Of a stretch of 64,000 nucleotides of DNA, positions 1 through 8,845 are shown piece by piece (the first letter of the stretch is position 1; every line of letters starts with the position of its first letter). The translations under genes were made by a program, and so were the position numbers. The DNA lies in assembly GCF_013386115.1 (NCBI RefSeq), contig NZ_JACAOR010000010.1:423883-487882 (forward strand). The letters are read 5' to 3'. Source of the DNA: Pseudomonas gingeri (GTDB taxonomy: Bacteria > Pseudomonadota > Gammaproteobacteria > Pseudomonadales > Pseudomonadaceae). The notes below the pieces were generated by a model. The model did no database searches. It was not told where the DNA came from and saw only the letters and a program-made list of their open reading frames with translations.

Positions 1-1
1 T

Positions 2-88
2 ACCATGGACATGCTATGGGACCGCAAGGCCGGCCAGAACAGTGCCAACACCTGGCTGCGCGAACAGATTGCCAAGGTCTGCGCCTAG
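2..88 (+). CDS. C-terminal end of a probable LysR-type regulator (cut by window edge)
   Basis: An open frame enters from the left edge and stops with TAG at 86-88. The 28 visible residues contain MLW, then an NTWLREQI stretch, and end KVCA. LysR-family effector domains often finish with a tryptophan-rich 'LW...HxWLRxxl' helix, so this is most likely the tail of a LysR-type transcriptional regulator. Nothing of the DNA-binding half is in the window, so the assignment rests on a short C-terminal pattern only. A stretch with no convincing gene follows. Confidence 0.45.
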   Translation, partial: TMDMLWDRKAGQNSANTWLREQIAKVCA

Positions 89-634
89 GAGTGTCGCCGA
101 GAGCCGGGACACGCGTTTGAGTGTGTACCGGTTCCGGTTAAATTGGTGCGGTGTCAATTAAAGGCCAAGTGGCGGCTTAGTTGTAAAAACGTCGGACAAT
201 CCGTCGATACTCATACTCCGGGCACGAGACACGGAAAACCTCTCGCCAGGCACTGTGCAAAAACATGTTACATACCCGCCGATATGCACGAATGCAGCCG
301 TTCATGGGCATTTGCCGCAGCAACAAGGGACGTTGGCAACATATTGACGTCATTATTATGTTGATAATCTTTTGCTAAAACGCTCGTTCTTCCTTTTCGG
401 GGGGCGTTGTACGTAACAGGTGGGCGGTCATAGGGTCCGACTAGTTGCAGCCAACTACTCCCGACGGTGACGAAACGCTCCCAAGGGATAGATCGAGGTT
501 TAAACCCCAGCCAGGCATGTAGGCCTATTCACACCAAACCTGTCCGTCCCATCTGATTTTCGCCACGGTGCAACACCGCTAGTATCGGCCTGACAACTCC
601 CTGCCATTGACCACCGCGAGGCTGCCTGCGCCCT
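89..634. other. 546-bp stretch without a convincing gene
   Basis: No reading frame here has family features or Pseudomonas-like codon use. It looks more AT-rich than the flanking genes, with runs such as ATTATTATGTTGATAAT near 350-366. A 73-codon frame at 143-364 exists but has no recognisable motif. It could hold the promoter of the gene at 635 or be a degraded scar of an old insertion; I see no terminal inverted repeats or transposase remnant that would settle this. Confidence 0.5.
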
Positions 635-1222
635 ATGCCCCAGACCACCCGCCTGGCTGAGCCACACACCGCCAGCGTGCAGATACTGCGCATCGAACTG
701 AAAACCATCATTCCCACGATCTGGCGCCAGGTCGCGGTGCCTGACAGCATTTCCCTGGACACCCTGCACCGGGTCATCCAGACGAGCATGGGCTGGAGTG
801 ACACCCACCCGCACCGCTTTGAAATCGCCGGCAGGCACTACAGGGCTCCAGTCTCCGGCAGTCATCAGGACGGCTCGCCGGTCGCGGAACAAGGCAATGC
901 CCTGGTTCACGTGTTGCAGCAGCACAGCACGTTCCACTATGTCTACGATTTCGGCGACAACTGGGAGCACCTGATCACTCTGGAAAAGACCCTGCCCGCC
1001 GAGGCCTGCCCTGCGTTGCCGTACTGCATCGACGGGGCCAACGCCTGCCCACCGGAAGATATCGGTGGCGCGCCCGGGTATGGCGAGTGTCTGGCCGCAT
1101 TGACCGACCCCACTCATCCCGAGCACGGAAACATGCTGGAGTGGTTCGGCGAGAGCGGTTTTGATCCGGCCGCGTTTGACGCGGTCCGGGTCAATCGGTT
1201 GCTGAGGCAGATCGGCGCCTGA
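635..1222 (+). CDS. Plasmid pRiA4b ORF-3 family protein
   Basis: The 195-residue protein has the family signature: an early beta strand running into a 'PTIWRQVAVPD' turn and 'LDTLHRVIQTSMGW' helix (residues 27-54), followed by 'YVYDFGDNWEHLITLE' (102-117) and a C-terminal 'PPEDIGGAPGYGECLAAL' segment (139-156). This matches the pRiA4b ORF-3-like family, small alpha/beta proteins common on plasmids and in soil bacteria whose biochemical role is unknown. No signal peptide or membrane segment is visible. It stands alone: the next gene is 168 bp downstream. No strong ribosome site is seen just before the ATG, so the exact start is a little uncertain. Confidence 0.85.
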   Translation: MPQTTRLAEPHTASVQILRIELKTIIPTIWRQVAVPDSISLDTLHRVIQTSMGWSDTHPHRFEIAGRHYRAPVSGSHQDGSPVAEQGNALVHVLQQHSTFHYVYDFGDNWEHLITLEKTLPAEACPALPYCIDGANACPPEDIGGAPGYGECLAALTDPTHPEHGNMLEWFGESGFDPAAFDAVRVNRLLRQIGA

Positions 1223-1390
1223 GCCCGCTATTGGCACGCCCCTGGCGCTATCCAGAACGTCTTCAACGAACGTTCGGTCAACACATCCGGCCCCACAGAG
1301 GGGAAATCCATTCGTCAATGCTAAGAATAAACTGGAATCTCATTCGCCAACCCCGAACCTGTCGCGGGGTTGCCACACGAGGAACCTTCC

Positions 1391-2365
1391 ATGGCATTCA
1401 CTCCCCTTGTCCAGGCCCGTCTCGACGCCTGGGTCGCATCGGCCGCCGACTTCGGCCCTTTTCTCCTGGGTCAGGAAACGACCACCACCCTTGACCAGCA
1501 GCGCCAGGCCTACGAACAGGTGCTGTCCTCGCACCCGATTCCCGAGGGCGTTACCACCCATGCCATCGATATGGGTGGCATCCCCGGCGCCGTGGTGATT
1601 CCCGACGGACTGCAAGGCGAGCGGATTCTTTTCTACATCCACGGCGGGGGTTACGTGGGCGGCAGTCCCAAGGGCTACCTGGGCCTCGCCGGGCACTTCG
1701 CCAAGCTGCTGGGGGCCAGGGTCTATCTGCCGGACTACCGGCTGGCCCCCGAACATCCCTTCCCGATCCCGATCGATGACACCCTGGCGGCCTATCGCTG
1801 GCTGCTTGAGCAGGGCAACGACCCGCGCTCCATCGTTTTCTCGGGGGACTCGGCCGGCGGTGCGATGGTCGTCTCGGTGATGGTCAAGGCGCGCAACGCC
1901 GGCCTGCCTCTGCCCGCAGGCGGCGCGGCGCTGTCGCCATGGGCCAACCTTGCGCATACGGGCGCCTCCATCGACAACCGCGACGGCCTCGACCCGCAGG
2001 CCTCGCGCCTGGGGTTGACGCTACTCGCCAAGGCCTTTCTCAACGGTGCGTTGCCTACCGATCCCGATGCCTCACCGGTGTTCGCCGATGTCCGGGGGCT
2101 GCCGCCGATTCTTGTGCAGATCGGGGAAAACGAAGTGATGCTCAGCGACGCCATGCGGCTCGCCACCCACCTGGGGGAGAACCGCGTACGGGTGTCGCTG
2201 GAGGTCTGGCCGCAGATGTTTCACGTCTGGCATCTGTTCGCGGCGATTCTGCCGCAAGGGATGCAGGCGCTGGAAAACGCGGCGCTTTTCCTCGACCAAG
2301 CCATCCTCGACCAGGCCATCCGTGACCAGGCCCCGGTGACTCAGGCCTTGCCCAGCAACTGGTAG
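1391..2365 (+). CDS. Alpha/beta hydrolase, HSL-type esterase/lipase
   Basis: The 324-residue protein is a hormone-sensitive-lipase-type carboxylesterase. The oxyanion-hole HGGG is at residues 84-87, the nucleophile serine lies in GDSAGG (Ser154), the acid is probably near residue 253, and the histidine is in 'MFHVW' (about 278). The YRLAPEHPFP segment (116-125) is also typical of the family. The ATG at 1391 is preferred over an in-frame TTG at 1370 because GAGGAA lies just upstream. There is no signal peptide, so it is cytoplasmic. The C-terminal tail repeats 'DQAI'. Its last 25 bp overlap the convergent ferredoxin gene. Substrate unknown; short-chain acyl esters are likely. Confidence 0.85.
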   Translation: MAFTPLVQARLDAWVASAADFGPFLLGQETTTTLDQQRQAYEQVLSSHPIPEGVTTHAIDMGGIPGAVVIPDGLQGERILFYIHGGGYVGGSPKGYLGLAGHFAKLLGARVYLPDYRLAPEHPFPIPIDDTLAAYRWLLEQGNDPRSIVFSGDSAGGAMVVSVMVKARNAGLPLPAGGAALSPWANLAHTGASIDNRDGLDPQASRLGLTLLAKAFLNGALPTDPDASPVFADVRGLPPILVQIGENEVMLSDAMRLATHLGENRVRVSLEVWPQMFHVWHLFAAILPQGMQALENAALFLDQAILDQAIRDQAPVTQALPSNW

Positions 2366-2667
2366 CTCTGGTCGGCGCTGGCCGTGGACTGGCGGCCCTT
2401 GCCCCAGCCCACGGCCTCGCGGTAGCTGCCCAGCCACTGTCCGGCCTGCCGGGCGATCTCGGCATCGGTGGCGGGCCGATCAGCGTAGGGAGCGACGAAC
2501 AAGGCATCTTCCGGGCAGTAGACTTCGCACATGTAGCAGGTCTGGCAGTCATCCTGCCGGGCGATCCGTGGTGCCTGCCCCGCCACCGGCGCGAAGACGT
2601 TGGTCGGGCAGGCCAGGACGCAGATGTTGCAGCCGGTGCAGCGTTGGGCGTCGATGAGTTCGATCAT
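2341..2667 (-). CDS. Two-[4Fe-4S] ferredoxin-type protein
   Basis: A 108-residue protein with two 4Fe-4S motifs, Cys10/13/16/20 and Cys41/44/47/51, each ending CP, as in bacterial 8Fe ferredoxins and the AprB subunit family. The rest of the chain is an unrelated-looking C-terminal tail of about 55 residues. It overlaps the upstream flavoprotein gene by 4 bp (ATGA), so the two are translationally coupled and probably form a complex in which this subunit carries electrons to or from the flavin. The electron donor or acceptor is not identifiable from the sequence. Confidence 0.85.
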   Translation of the reverse strand: MIELIDAQRCTGCNICVLACPTNVFAPVAGQAPRIARQDDCQTCYMCEVYCPEDALFVAPYADRPATDAEIARQAGQWLGSYREAVGWGKGRQSTASADQSYQLLGKA

Positions 2668-4283
2668 GCCGCCTGCTCCGCGAGAAGTTGTTCGTCCACC
2701 GGTGCCAGCGACTGGTGAGCGGTCCAGACTTCGTCCAGGCCGCCACTGAGCACGCGATGGCGCTGGGTCGTGTCGAGGCGGGTGTAGTCACTGCGCCGAT
2801 GCATGCCCCGGCTTTCCGTGCGTTCCAGGGCACTGCGGTACATCCAGCGCGAGACGGCGAGCATCGCGCTGGCTTCGCGCAGGCGCAGGGTCTGCTCGCT
2901 GTCCGAGGCCGGTGCCGCCGTGCGTACCTGTTGCCACAAGGTATCGAGCCGGCCCAGCGAGGCCTGCAACTCGTCGCCACGCCGAAACCAGTTGCGCTGG
3001 TACGGGAAGACTTCGTCCTGCACCGCCTTGATCAAGGCGCCAGGGTCCAGCTGCCGACCCCGCGCATCGAGCAGACCGGCACCACCCTGCTCGCGCAGAT
3101 GAATACCTCCCGACAGCCGATTGCCCTGGGCGAATTGCGCCGCCCCGGCCCCGGCCCAGAAGCCGGAAGACAAGGCCCAGGCGGCGTTATGGCTGCCGCC
3201 GCCGGTGAAACCGCCACAGATCAGTTCGCGGGTCGCCGCGTCGCCGGCGGCGAACAGCCCCGGCACGCTGGTGGCGCACTGCTCGTCGACAATGCGCAGG
3301 CCGCCCGTGCCGCGCACGGTGCCCTCCAGGCGCAAGGTCACGGGAAACAACTGGCTGAAGGGATCGATACCGAGACGGTCGAACGGCAGGAAGAAATTCG
3401 GCTGCGCCAGGCGCATCTGCGCCTGGGCCAGGGCATCGGCCTTGTCCAGCCGCGCATACACCGCTTCGCTCTGCAGCGCCTTGGCAATGACGCTGCGCCC
3501 TTGTGCGGAACCGGCGCCCTGCATGAGCCGGCCATCGCCATGATAGAAGTTCGCCCACTGGTAAAACGCCGACTTGGTCACCGAGGCGAATGCCGGGCAC
3601 AGGCCATAGGCGTTGGAAAACTCCATGCCGGAAAACTGCGCACCGGCTTCGGCGGCCATCAGGTGCCCGTCGCCGGTCAGCACGTTGCAGCCGAGGGCGC
3701 GACTGAGAAACGCACAACCTCCGGTGGCGATCACCACCGCCGCCGCTTCCACCCGCCATGCCTGATGTTTCTGCCGCGAGATACCCGTGGCACCGCTGAC
3801 GCGTCCGTCAGGGTCGGTCAGCAGTTGCAGGGCCGGACTGTGGTCAAGAATACGCACACCCGCCTGCTTCACCCGCTTGCGCATCAGGCGCATGTATTCG
3901 GGGCCCTGCAAGGACATGCGGCGTTGTTCGCCGGCACTGTCCAGCGGGAAGGGATACCCCCAGTCGGCGAGGGTCTGCATATTGCTGTAGGTCTGCGCGA
4001 GCACGCGGTCCATCCAGGCGGTCTCGGCCAGATAGCCACCCCGGGCATAACGGCTGGCCTTGGCCGCTTCGCGCTTGCGCGCATCGGGCTCGACGTACCA
4101 GACGGCGGTGCCCGACGGCGCGGTGGCCCCGGATGCGCCGCAGTAGCCCTTGTCGGCCAGTACCACACTGGCACCACGGGCGGCGGCGCTGATGGCTGCC
4201 CAGGTACCCGCCGGCCCCCCGCCGATGATCAGCACATCGGCACGCCACTCCCGGCCGCCCACGCGCTCTTGCAAACCTGACAT
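2664..4283 (-). CDS. FAD-dependent oxidoreductase, fumarate-reductase/AprA-like flavoprotein
   Basis: The 539-residue protein begins with an FAD-binding Rossmann motif (GGGPAG at 21-26) and has the late 'PGLFAAGDAATRE' and 'GGFTGGGSHNAAWALSSG' segments of the fumarate reductase/succinate dehydrogenase/adenylylsulfate reductase alpha family. The ATG at 4283 follows a GAGGGG ribosome site; an upstream in-frame extension to 4403 has no such site. Coupling to a ferredoxin subunit resembles AprBA architecture, but a sulfur role is not shown here. A weak promoter-like TATAAG lies about 140 bp upstream. The substrate is unknown: it could be a dicarboxylate, keto-steroid or sulfur species. Confidence 0.8.
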   Translation of the reverse strand: MSGLQERVGGREWRADVLIIGGGPAGTWAAISAAARGASVVLADKGYCGASGATAPSGTAVWYVEPDARKREAAKASRYARGGYLAETAWMDRVLAQTYSNMQTLADWGYPFPLDSAGEQRRMSLQGPEYMRLMRKRVKQAGVRILDHSPALQLLTDPDGRVSGATGISRQKHQAWRVEAAAVVIATGGCAFLSRALGCNVLTGDGHLMAAEAGAQFSGMEFSNAYGLCPAFASVTKSAFYQWANFYHGDGRLMQGAGSAQGRSVIAKALQSEAVYARLDKADALAQAQMRLAQPNFFLPFDRLGIDPFSQLFPVTLRLEGTVRGTGGLRIVDEQCATSVPGLFAAGDAATRELICGGFTGGGSHNAAWALSSGFWAGAGAAQFAQGNRLSGGIHLREQGGAGLLDARGRQLDPGALIKAVQDEVFPYQRNWFRRGDELQASLGRLDTLWQQVRTAAPASDSEQTLRLREASAMLAVSRWMYRSALERTESRGMHRRSDYTRLDTTQRHRVLSGGLDEVWTAHQSLAPVDEQLLAEQAA

Positions 4284-4466
4284 GTTGGTCCCCTCGTTGG
4301 ATTCGCTGAAGTACTGGATGGAGCGAGCCCGACGACAGTCAGGTGGTTGATGGCGTTGCAGCCGGTATTGATACAGCAACGCCGTCGCAGAGGCACCGGC
4401 CAAAGTGTTCTTTGCTTATAATCGGTCGTTCGAGCCGCCAATCGGACAGCGCTGGATCGAAACGAC

Positions 4467-6641
4467 TCAGGCACCCGCCAGCTGGCGGCTATCGACAGGC
4501 AACTGACGCAGGCGCTTGCCCGTCGCGGCAAACACGGCGTTCACCAGCGCCGGTGCAATCGTCACCGTGGACACCTCACCAATCCCGCCGGGAGACTCGT
4601 CGCTGTCCAGCAGATGGGTTTCGATGGCCGGCATCTCGTTCATCCGCAGGACCCGGTAGGTGTCGAAATTGCCCTGCTCGACTTTACCGTCCTTGAAGGT
4701 GATGTTGCCGAACAACGCCGCACTCAGGCCGAAGACCGCCCCGCCCTGCATCTGCGCGACGATGCTGTCAGGCACAATCGCGCGCCCGCAATCGACCACG
4801 CAGGTCACCTTGTGCACGCGCACCTGCCCAGCGGCATCGACACTCACCTCCGCCACCTGGGCGGCGTAGGTGCCGAAGCAGAAGGTCAGCGCAACGCCGC
4901 GGCCCCGGCCTTTCTCCAGCGAGGTGCCCCAGCCCGAGTGCTGTGCGACCGCCTCGAGGACCTTGCGCGCACGCGGGTGCTTGTCCAGCAGCGCCAGCCG
5001 ATAGGCCACCGGGTCCTGCCCGGCGCTCGCCGCCAGCTCATCGATAAAGCCCTCGACCATGAACACGTTCTGGGTATGCCCGACACCGCGCCAGAAACCG
5101 GTGGTAATGCCTTCGGGCGGTTCATGGCGGATGTAGCTGACGCCAATGTTCGGGAAGTCATAGGGACCGCTCGGGTCGCGTATGGCATCGCCATCGATAC
5201 CGTTGGCAAAGCGTGCCGGCAACCAGCGCGCGAGGATCGACGAGCCCGTCACCTTATGGATCCAGGCCGTCGGCCGCCCGTGGGCATCCAGGCCGGCACT
5301 CAGGTGGTTGAAATGGTAGGGCCGCAGGGTGCTGTGACGGGTGTCTTCTTCCCGGGACCAGATGACCTTGAGCGGAAACTCGACCTGCTTGGCGAAAGCC
5401 ACCGCCTGGGCGACAAAGTCCACGTCCAGGCGCCGGCCAAAACCACCGCCCAGCAAGTGGTTGTGCACCTGGACCTGGGATTCGGCCAGACCGGTCAACT
5501 GCGCGGCCACTGCCTGCGCCCGCGCCGGCACCTGGCTCCCCAGCCACAGGTCGCAGCCTTGTGCGCGGACATGCACGGTGCAGTTCATCGGCTCCATGCA
5601 GGCATGGGCCAGGAACGGCACCTGATAGACCACCTCGAACTTCCTGTCGGCCTGCGCCAGCGCCTGCGCGACATCACCGACATTACGCACCACGGCCCCC
5701 GTGGCCTGGGACGCCTGCTCGATCGCCTGGAGCATTTTTTCCGTGGAGAATTGCCCGTTGGCGCCTTCGTTCCAGCGGATATCGAGCAAGGTCAGGGCCT
5801 TGCGCGCCGCGCCCATATGCTCGGCCACCACGGCCACGGCGTTGTCGATACGGATGACCCGCAGCACGCCCTTGACCGCCAGGGCCGCGCGGTCGTCGAC
5901 GCTGGCGAGGCTGCCGCCGATCACCGGACAGGCCGTCACCGCGGCGACCTTGAACCCTTCCGGCCGGGCGTCGATGCCATACAGGGCCGTGCCGTTGACC
6001 TTGGCCGGCGAGTCGGTGCGCTTGCTCGTCAGCCCGATCAGCTGGAAATGCTCCGGGCTTTTCAGCTCGACCTTTTCCGGCACCGGCAGGGTCGCCGCCT
6101 TCTCCACCAACTCACCGTAGGTCAGGGAACGCCGGCTAGCCTCATGCCGGACCACTCCCTCGCTTGCCACGCAACTGCTCGGGGCCACGCCCCATTGCAG
6201 GGCGGCCGCCTGGAGCAACAGGGTCCGGGCGGTGGCGCCGGCCTGGCGCAGGGGGTCCCAGGCGCTGCGGATCGAGGTCGAGCCGCCGGTGACCTGAAAA
6301 CCCAGCAGCGGATTGGCATAACGCTTGTTGTCCGCCGGGGCATGCTCGATCACCACCTGGTCGAGACGCACCGCCAGCTCTTCGGCGATCAATACCGGGA
6401 TCGAGGTGTAGGTGCCCTGTCCCATCTCGACCTGGGCAATAGTGAAAGTCACCTTGCCCTGGCGGTCGACGCGGATAAACGCGTTGGGTTCGAACAGTGT
6501 GTTGTCATCGGCCAGGCCGGCACCGATCGCACCGGGCAAGGCCAGGCTCAACAGCAACCCGCCGCCGGTGGCCGCGCCGATTTTCAGAAAGCCGCGCCGC
6601 GACACTCGGCCGCCAGCAGTCGTGTCGAACCTGATGTTCAT
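4467..6641 (-). CDS. Molybdopterin-binding subunit, isoquinoline 1-oxidoreductase beta-like
   Basis: The 724-residue protein has a twin-arginine signal (RRGFLK, residues 15-20) followed by a hydrophobic stretch, so the enzyme is exported folded. The chain matches the xanthine dehydrogenase superfamily branch of isoquinoline 1-oxidoreductase beta (IorB) and membrane aldehyde dehydrogenases, including a C-terminal 'GGIGEVSTV' segment that holds the probable catalytic glutamate. It overlaps the 2Fe-2S subunit by 4 bp. IorAB-type enzymes oxidise N-heterocycles or aldehydes and normally pass electrons to a cytochrome c; no cytochrome gene lies next to it here. Substrate unknown. Confidence 0.87.
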   Translation of the reverse strand: MNIRFDTTAGGRVSRRGFLKIGAATGGGLLLSLALPGAIGAGLADDNTLFEPNAFIRVDRQGKVTFTIAQVEMGQGTYTSIPVLIAEELAVRLDQVVIEHAPADNKRYANPLLGFQVTGGSTSIRSAWDPLRQAGATARTLLLQAAALQWGVAPSSCVASEGVVRHEASRRSLTYGELVEKAATLPVPEKVELKSPEHFQLIGLTSKRTDSPAKVNGTALYGIDARPEGFKVAAVTACPVIGGSLASVDDRAALAVKGVLRVIRIDNAVAVVAEHMGAARKALTLLDIRWNEGANGQFSTEKMLQAIEQASQATGAVVRNVGDVAQALAQADRKFEVVYQVPFLAHACMEPMNCTVHVRAQGCDLWLGSQVPARAQAVAAQLTGLAESQVQVHNHLLGGGFGRRLDVDFVAQAVAFAKQVEFPLKVIWSREEDTRHSTLRPYHFNHLSAGLDAHGRPTAWIHKVTGSSILARWLPARFANGIDGDAIRDPSGPYDFPNIGVSYIRHEPPEGITTGFWRGVGHTQNVFMVEGFIDELAASAGQDPVAYRLALLDKHPRARKVLEAVAQHSGWGTSLEKGRGRGVALTFCFGTYAAQVAEVSVDAAGQVRVHKVTCVVDCGRAIVPDSIVAQMQGGAVFGLSAALFGNITFKDGKVEQGNFDTYRVLRMNEMPAIETHLLDSDESPGGIGEVSTVTIAPALVNAVFAATGKRLRQLPVDSRQLAGA

Positions 6642-7114
6642 GCGCCCACCTTGACGAAGCTCGCCCCGGCCGCCTGGCGGATCGCCGCATGAATGCGCGC
6701 ATAGGTGCCGCACCGGCAGATGTTCCCGGCCATGGCGTTATCGATATCGCTGTCACTGGGATTGGGATTGCTTGCCAGCAGCGCCGTCGCCGACATGATC
6801 TGTCCGGACTGGCAGTAGCCGCACTGCACCACTTCCAGGGCCTGCCAGGCGTCCTGGATCTTCTTGCCGGCGACAGTCTCGCCCACGGCCTCGATGGTGG
6901 TGATCTCGGCCTGGGCCAGGGCACTGACCGGCATCAGGCAGGAGCGGATCGCCACGCCGTTCATGTGCACGGTGCAGGCACCGCACAACGCCATGCCGCA
7001 ACCGAACTTGGTGCCGGTCATGCCTAGCACATCCCGCAGGACCCAGAGCAGCGGCGTATCGTCATCGACATCGACCGTGTGCACGGTGCCATTTATCTTC
7101 AATGTCTGGGTCAT
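6638..7114 (-). CDS. (2Fe-2S)-binding subunit, isoquinoline 1-oxidoreductase alpha-like
   Basis: The 158-residue protein carries the plant-type 2Fe-2S cluster motif (FGCGMALCGACTVH) and the second, helical 2Fe-2S motif (CGYCQSGQ and CRCGTY), as in the small subunit of molybdenum hydroxylases (IorA, CoxS). An AGGAG ribosome site precedes the ATG. It is the first gene of a two-gene operon with the molybdopterin subunit. No separate FAD subunit is present, which points to the IorAB type rather than the three-subunit xanthine/CO dehydrogenase type. The small subunit lacks its own signal and is probably exported with the Tat-tagged large subunit. Confidence 0.9.
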   Translation of the reverse strand: MTQTLKINGTVHTVDVDDDTPLLWVLRDVLGMTGTKFGCGMALCGACTVHMNGVAIRSCLMPVSALAQAEITTIEAVGETVAGKKIQDAWQALEVVQCGYCQSGQIMSATALLASNPNPSDSDIDNAMAGNICRCGTYARIHAAIRQAAGASFVKVGA

Positions 7115-7325
7115 GTTCAGCTCCTGCCAGTCGATGGGTCAGCGGTGCGCCAGGCGTCGCCACTGATCAAAATGCTACCGAGCATCCTAGGGCCAACACC
7201 CACCCCGGAGAACCGATGCCGCCTTCAGAGCCTTTGAAGTCCGGCTAACAAGGCGCGCCGGACGTCGCGATGGATGACGGCGAGGCCCGTTGCAGGCCTC
7301 CCGTCTGTTCGGGAGCGGCTAGGCC

Positions 7326-8666
7326 CTAGAAGTTGCTCATGACCTGCACACCCAGTACCACCGAGTCGTCGACCTGATAAGCCCCCCCGGGATTGGCCAG
7401 GTACTGGATGTTCGGGCGCACGGTCAACCAGGGTGCCACCTTGATCCCGTAATGCAGTTCGGCGACGTATTCGGCGGTACGTTCAGGCTGATAGCGCGGG
7501 TCGTTGTAGTCGACCAGCCCCCGTACCTGGTTCTGCAGTTCGATGCGCTTGGCAAACGCCGGGTTGACATGGAGCGCCCCCACCGCGAAGCCCAGGTCAT
7601 CCTCGGGACGCGAGGCGAACACCCCGGTGTAGATCGCCCCCAGTTCCACCTGGTAGTCCATCATCGAGGTGGCCTTGTCGTTGGCCGAGTAATGGGCGAA
7701 AAGGCTCAGACCGCGCCGTGGATCACCGGCGTCCGCGGTGATTTTCTGCCGGGCGTAGGCATACCAGCCCTGCTTGTTGTTGCGCTCTGCCAGGGGCAGG
7801 CCCGTCAGGGGTTGCGGCGCGCCATTGGCATCATCCAGGGCATCCGTGGTTTTTGCGGTGTTGTAATAGGCACCGAGTTTGTACATGCCCGGATAGCCGC
7901 TACCGAACAGTGGGTTCCAACCCAGTTCGCTCAGGTACGTCGTGCCGGTACGCCCGCTGGTATTGAGTTTGAAACCGTTGTTCGGCTCCAGCTCCGTGGG
8001 ATTGAACTCGAACGCACCGACCTGCCAGTACGTATCCTTGTTGAAGTTGTACTTGACCCGTGCCGCCCACTGGCTGACGGGGGCGCTATACCACACCTTC
8101 GAACCATGTCCGCCCAAGGCACCGCAGAAGGCCCAGTTCTGGAACTCGCAACCGATGGTGTCGAAATCGTCACCCACCGGGATCCGGCCAAACTTGATAT
8201 CCAGTGCCTTGTCGAAAAACATCTGGCGATACCACATCTTGGTCAGGCGCCAGGTCTGGCCGGCGCCATAGATTTCCTGGGTAGAGGACGAGATGTAGCC
8301 CGCTCGCGGGTCCACCAGCCGGTCGTTGGTGATGTCCCGGCCACTGCGCTCGGTTATCGTCAACTGAAAATCGGCATCCTGGATACCGAGAATCTTCTGC
8401 AGGTCGAAATGTGAACTCAGGGCGAACTGATCGGCATACCGCGCCGTACGATCATGGTCATAGCCGCCTTTGATATTGGTCGCCACTTCCGGAATATAAC
8501 TGAGACCGAAGTCGTAACCCTTTTCCTGCAACTCCCGGCGCAAGCCGCCCCAATCGCCCAGCATCCAGGGAGAGGCCGTGTCAAAGGCCTGCGCCGATAA
8601 TGCCGACTCGCTCAACATCACGGTCCCGGCCAGCAGAAAAGCGCTTGAGCGCGATGAAACCTTCAT
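7326..8666 (-). CDS. OprB-family carbohydrate-type porin
   Basis: A 446-residue outer-membrane beta-barrel protein. The Sec signal peptide ends around 'SAQA' (residue 27). The N-terminal 'PWMLGDWGGLRRELQEKGYDFG' region is the hallmark of OprB porins, and the chain ends in phenylalanine as expected for outer-membrane insertion. ATG 8666 was chosen over GTG 8675 because the AAGGTGG ribosome site is at the right distance only for the ATG. A hairpin separates it from the SDR gene upstream, and the preceding region is AT-rich, so it probably has its own promoter. It could admit the substrate of the neighbouring operon. Confidence 0.88.
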   Translation of the reverse strand: MKVSSRSSAFLLAGTVMLSESALSAQAFDTASPWMLGDWGGLRRELQEKGYDFGLSYIPEVATNIKGGYDHDRTARYADQFALSSHFDLQKILGIQDADFQLTITERSGRDITNDRLVDPRAGYISSSTQEIYGAGQTWRLTKMWYRQMFFDKALDIKFGRIPVGDDFDTIGCEFQNWAFCGALGGHGSKVWYSAPVSQWAARVKYNFNKDTYWQVGAFEFNPTELEPNNGFKLNTSGRTGTTYLSELGWNPLFGSGYPGMYKLGAYYNTAKTTDALDDANGAPQPLTGLPLAERNNKQGWYAYARQKITADAGDPRRGLSLFAHYSANDKATSMMDYQVELGAIYTGVFASRPEDDLGFAVGALHVNPAFAKRIELQNQVRGLVDYNDPRYQPERTAEYVAELHYGIKVAPWLTVRPNIQYLANPGGAYQVDDSVVLGVQVMSNF

Positions 8667-8804
8667 ATTTGCCACCTTTTATTATTGGATTTATCAGACA
8701 AAAAGAATCCGCAGCTTCGAAGTACGAAACTGTTTTTTTAAAACGTTTATCGGGTTTGGGTTAACGCGTTGGATGAACTTTCATGACGGCCCCTGCTTGC
8801 ACGT

Positions 8805-8833
8805 CGTGTTGCGCCGTCGGGCGACGCAACACG
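8805..8833 (-). terminator. 9-bp-stem hairpin after the SDR gene
   Basis: CGTGTTGCG (8805-8813) and CGCAACACG (8825-8833) are perfect inverted arms with an 11-nt loop, placed just after the stop of the SDR gene and before the porin gene on the minus strand. There is no T-run, so it may attenuate rather than fully terminate. Confidence 0.45.
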
Positions 8834-8845
8834 GGTGCGGCCGTG

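Noticed and set aside
143..364. 73-codon plus-strand frame in the left non-coding stretch
   Set aside because: No ribosome site, no recognisable motif and codon use unlike the neighbouring genes.
500..1318. 272-codon minus-strand frame
   Set aside because: Antisense shadow of the pRiA4b ORF-3 family gene; composition is typical of a GC-rich mirror frame.
2688..4280. 530-codon plus-strand frame
   Set aside because: Mirror of the FAD flavoprotein gene, whose minus-strand product has clear motifs.
4614..6692. 692-codon plus-strand frame
   Set aside because: Mirror of the molybdopterin subunit gene; histidine- and arginine-rich with no domain.
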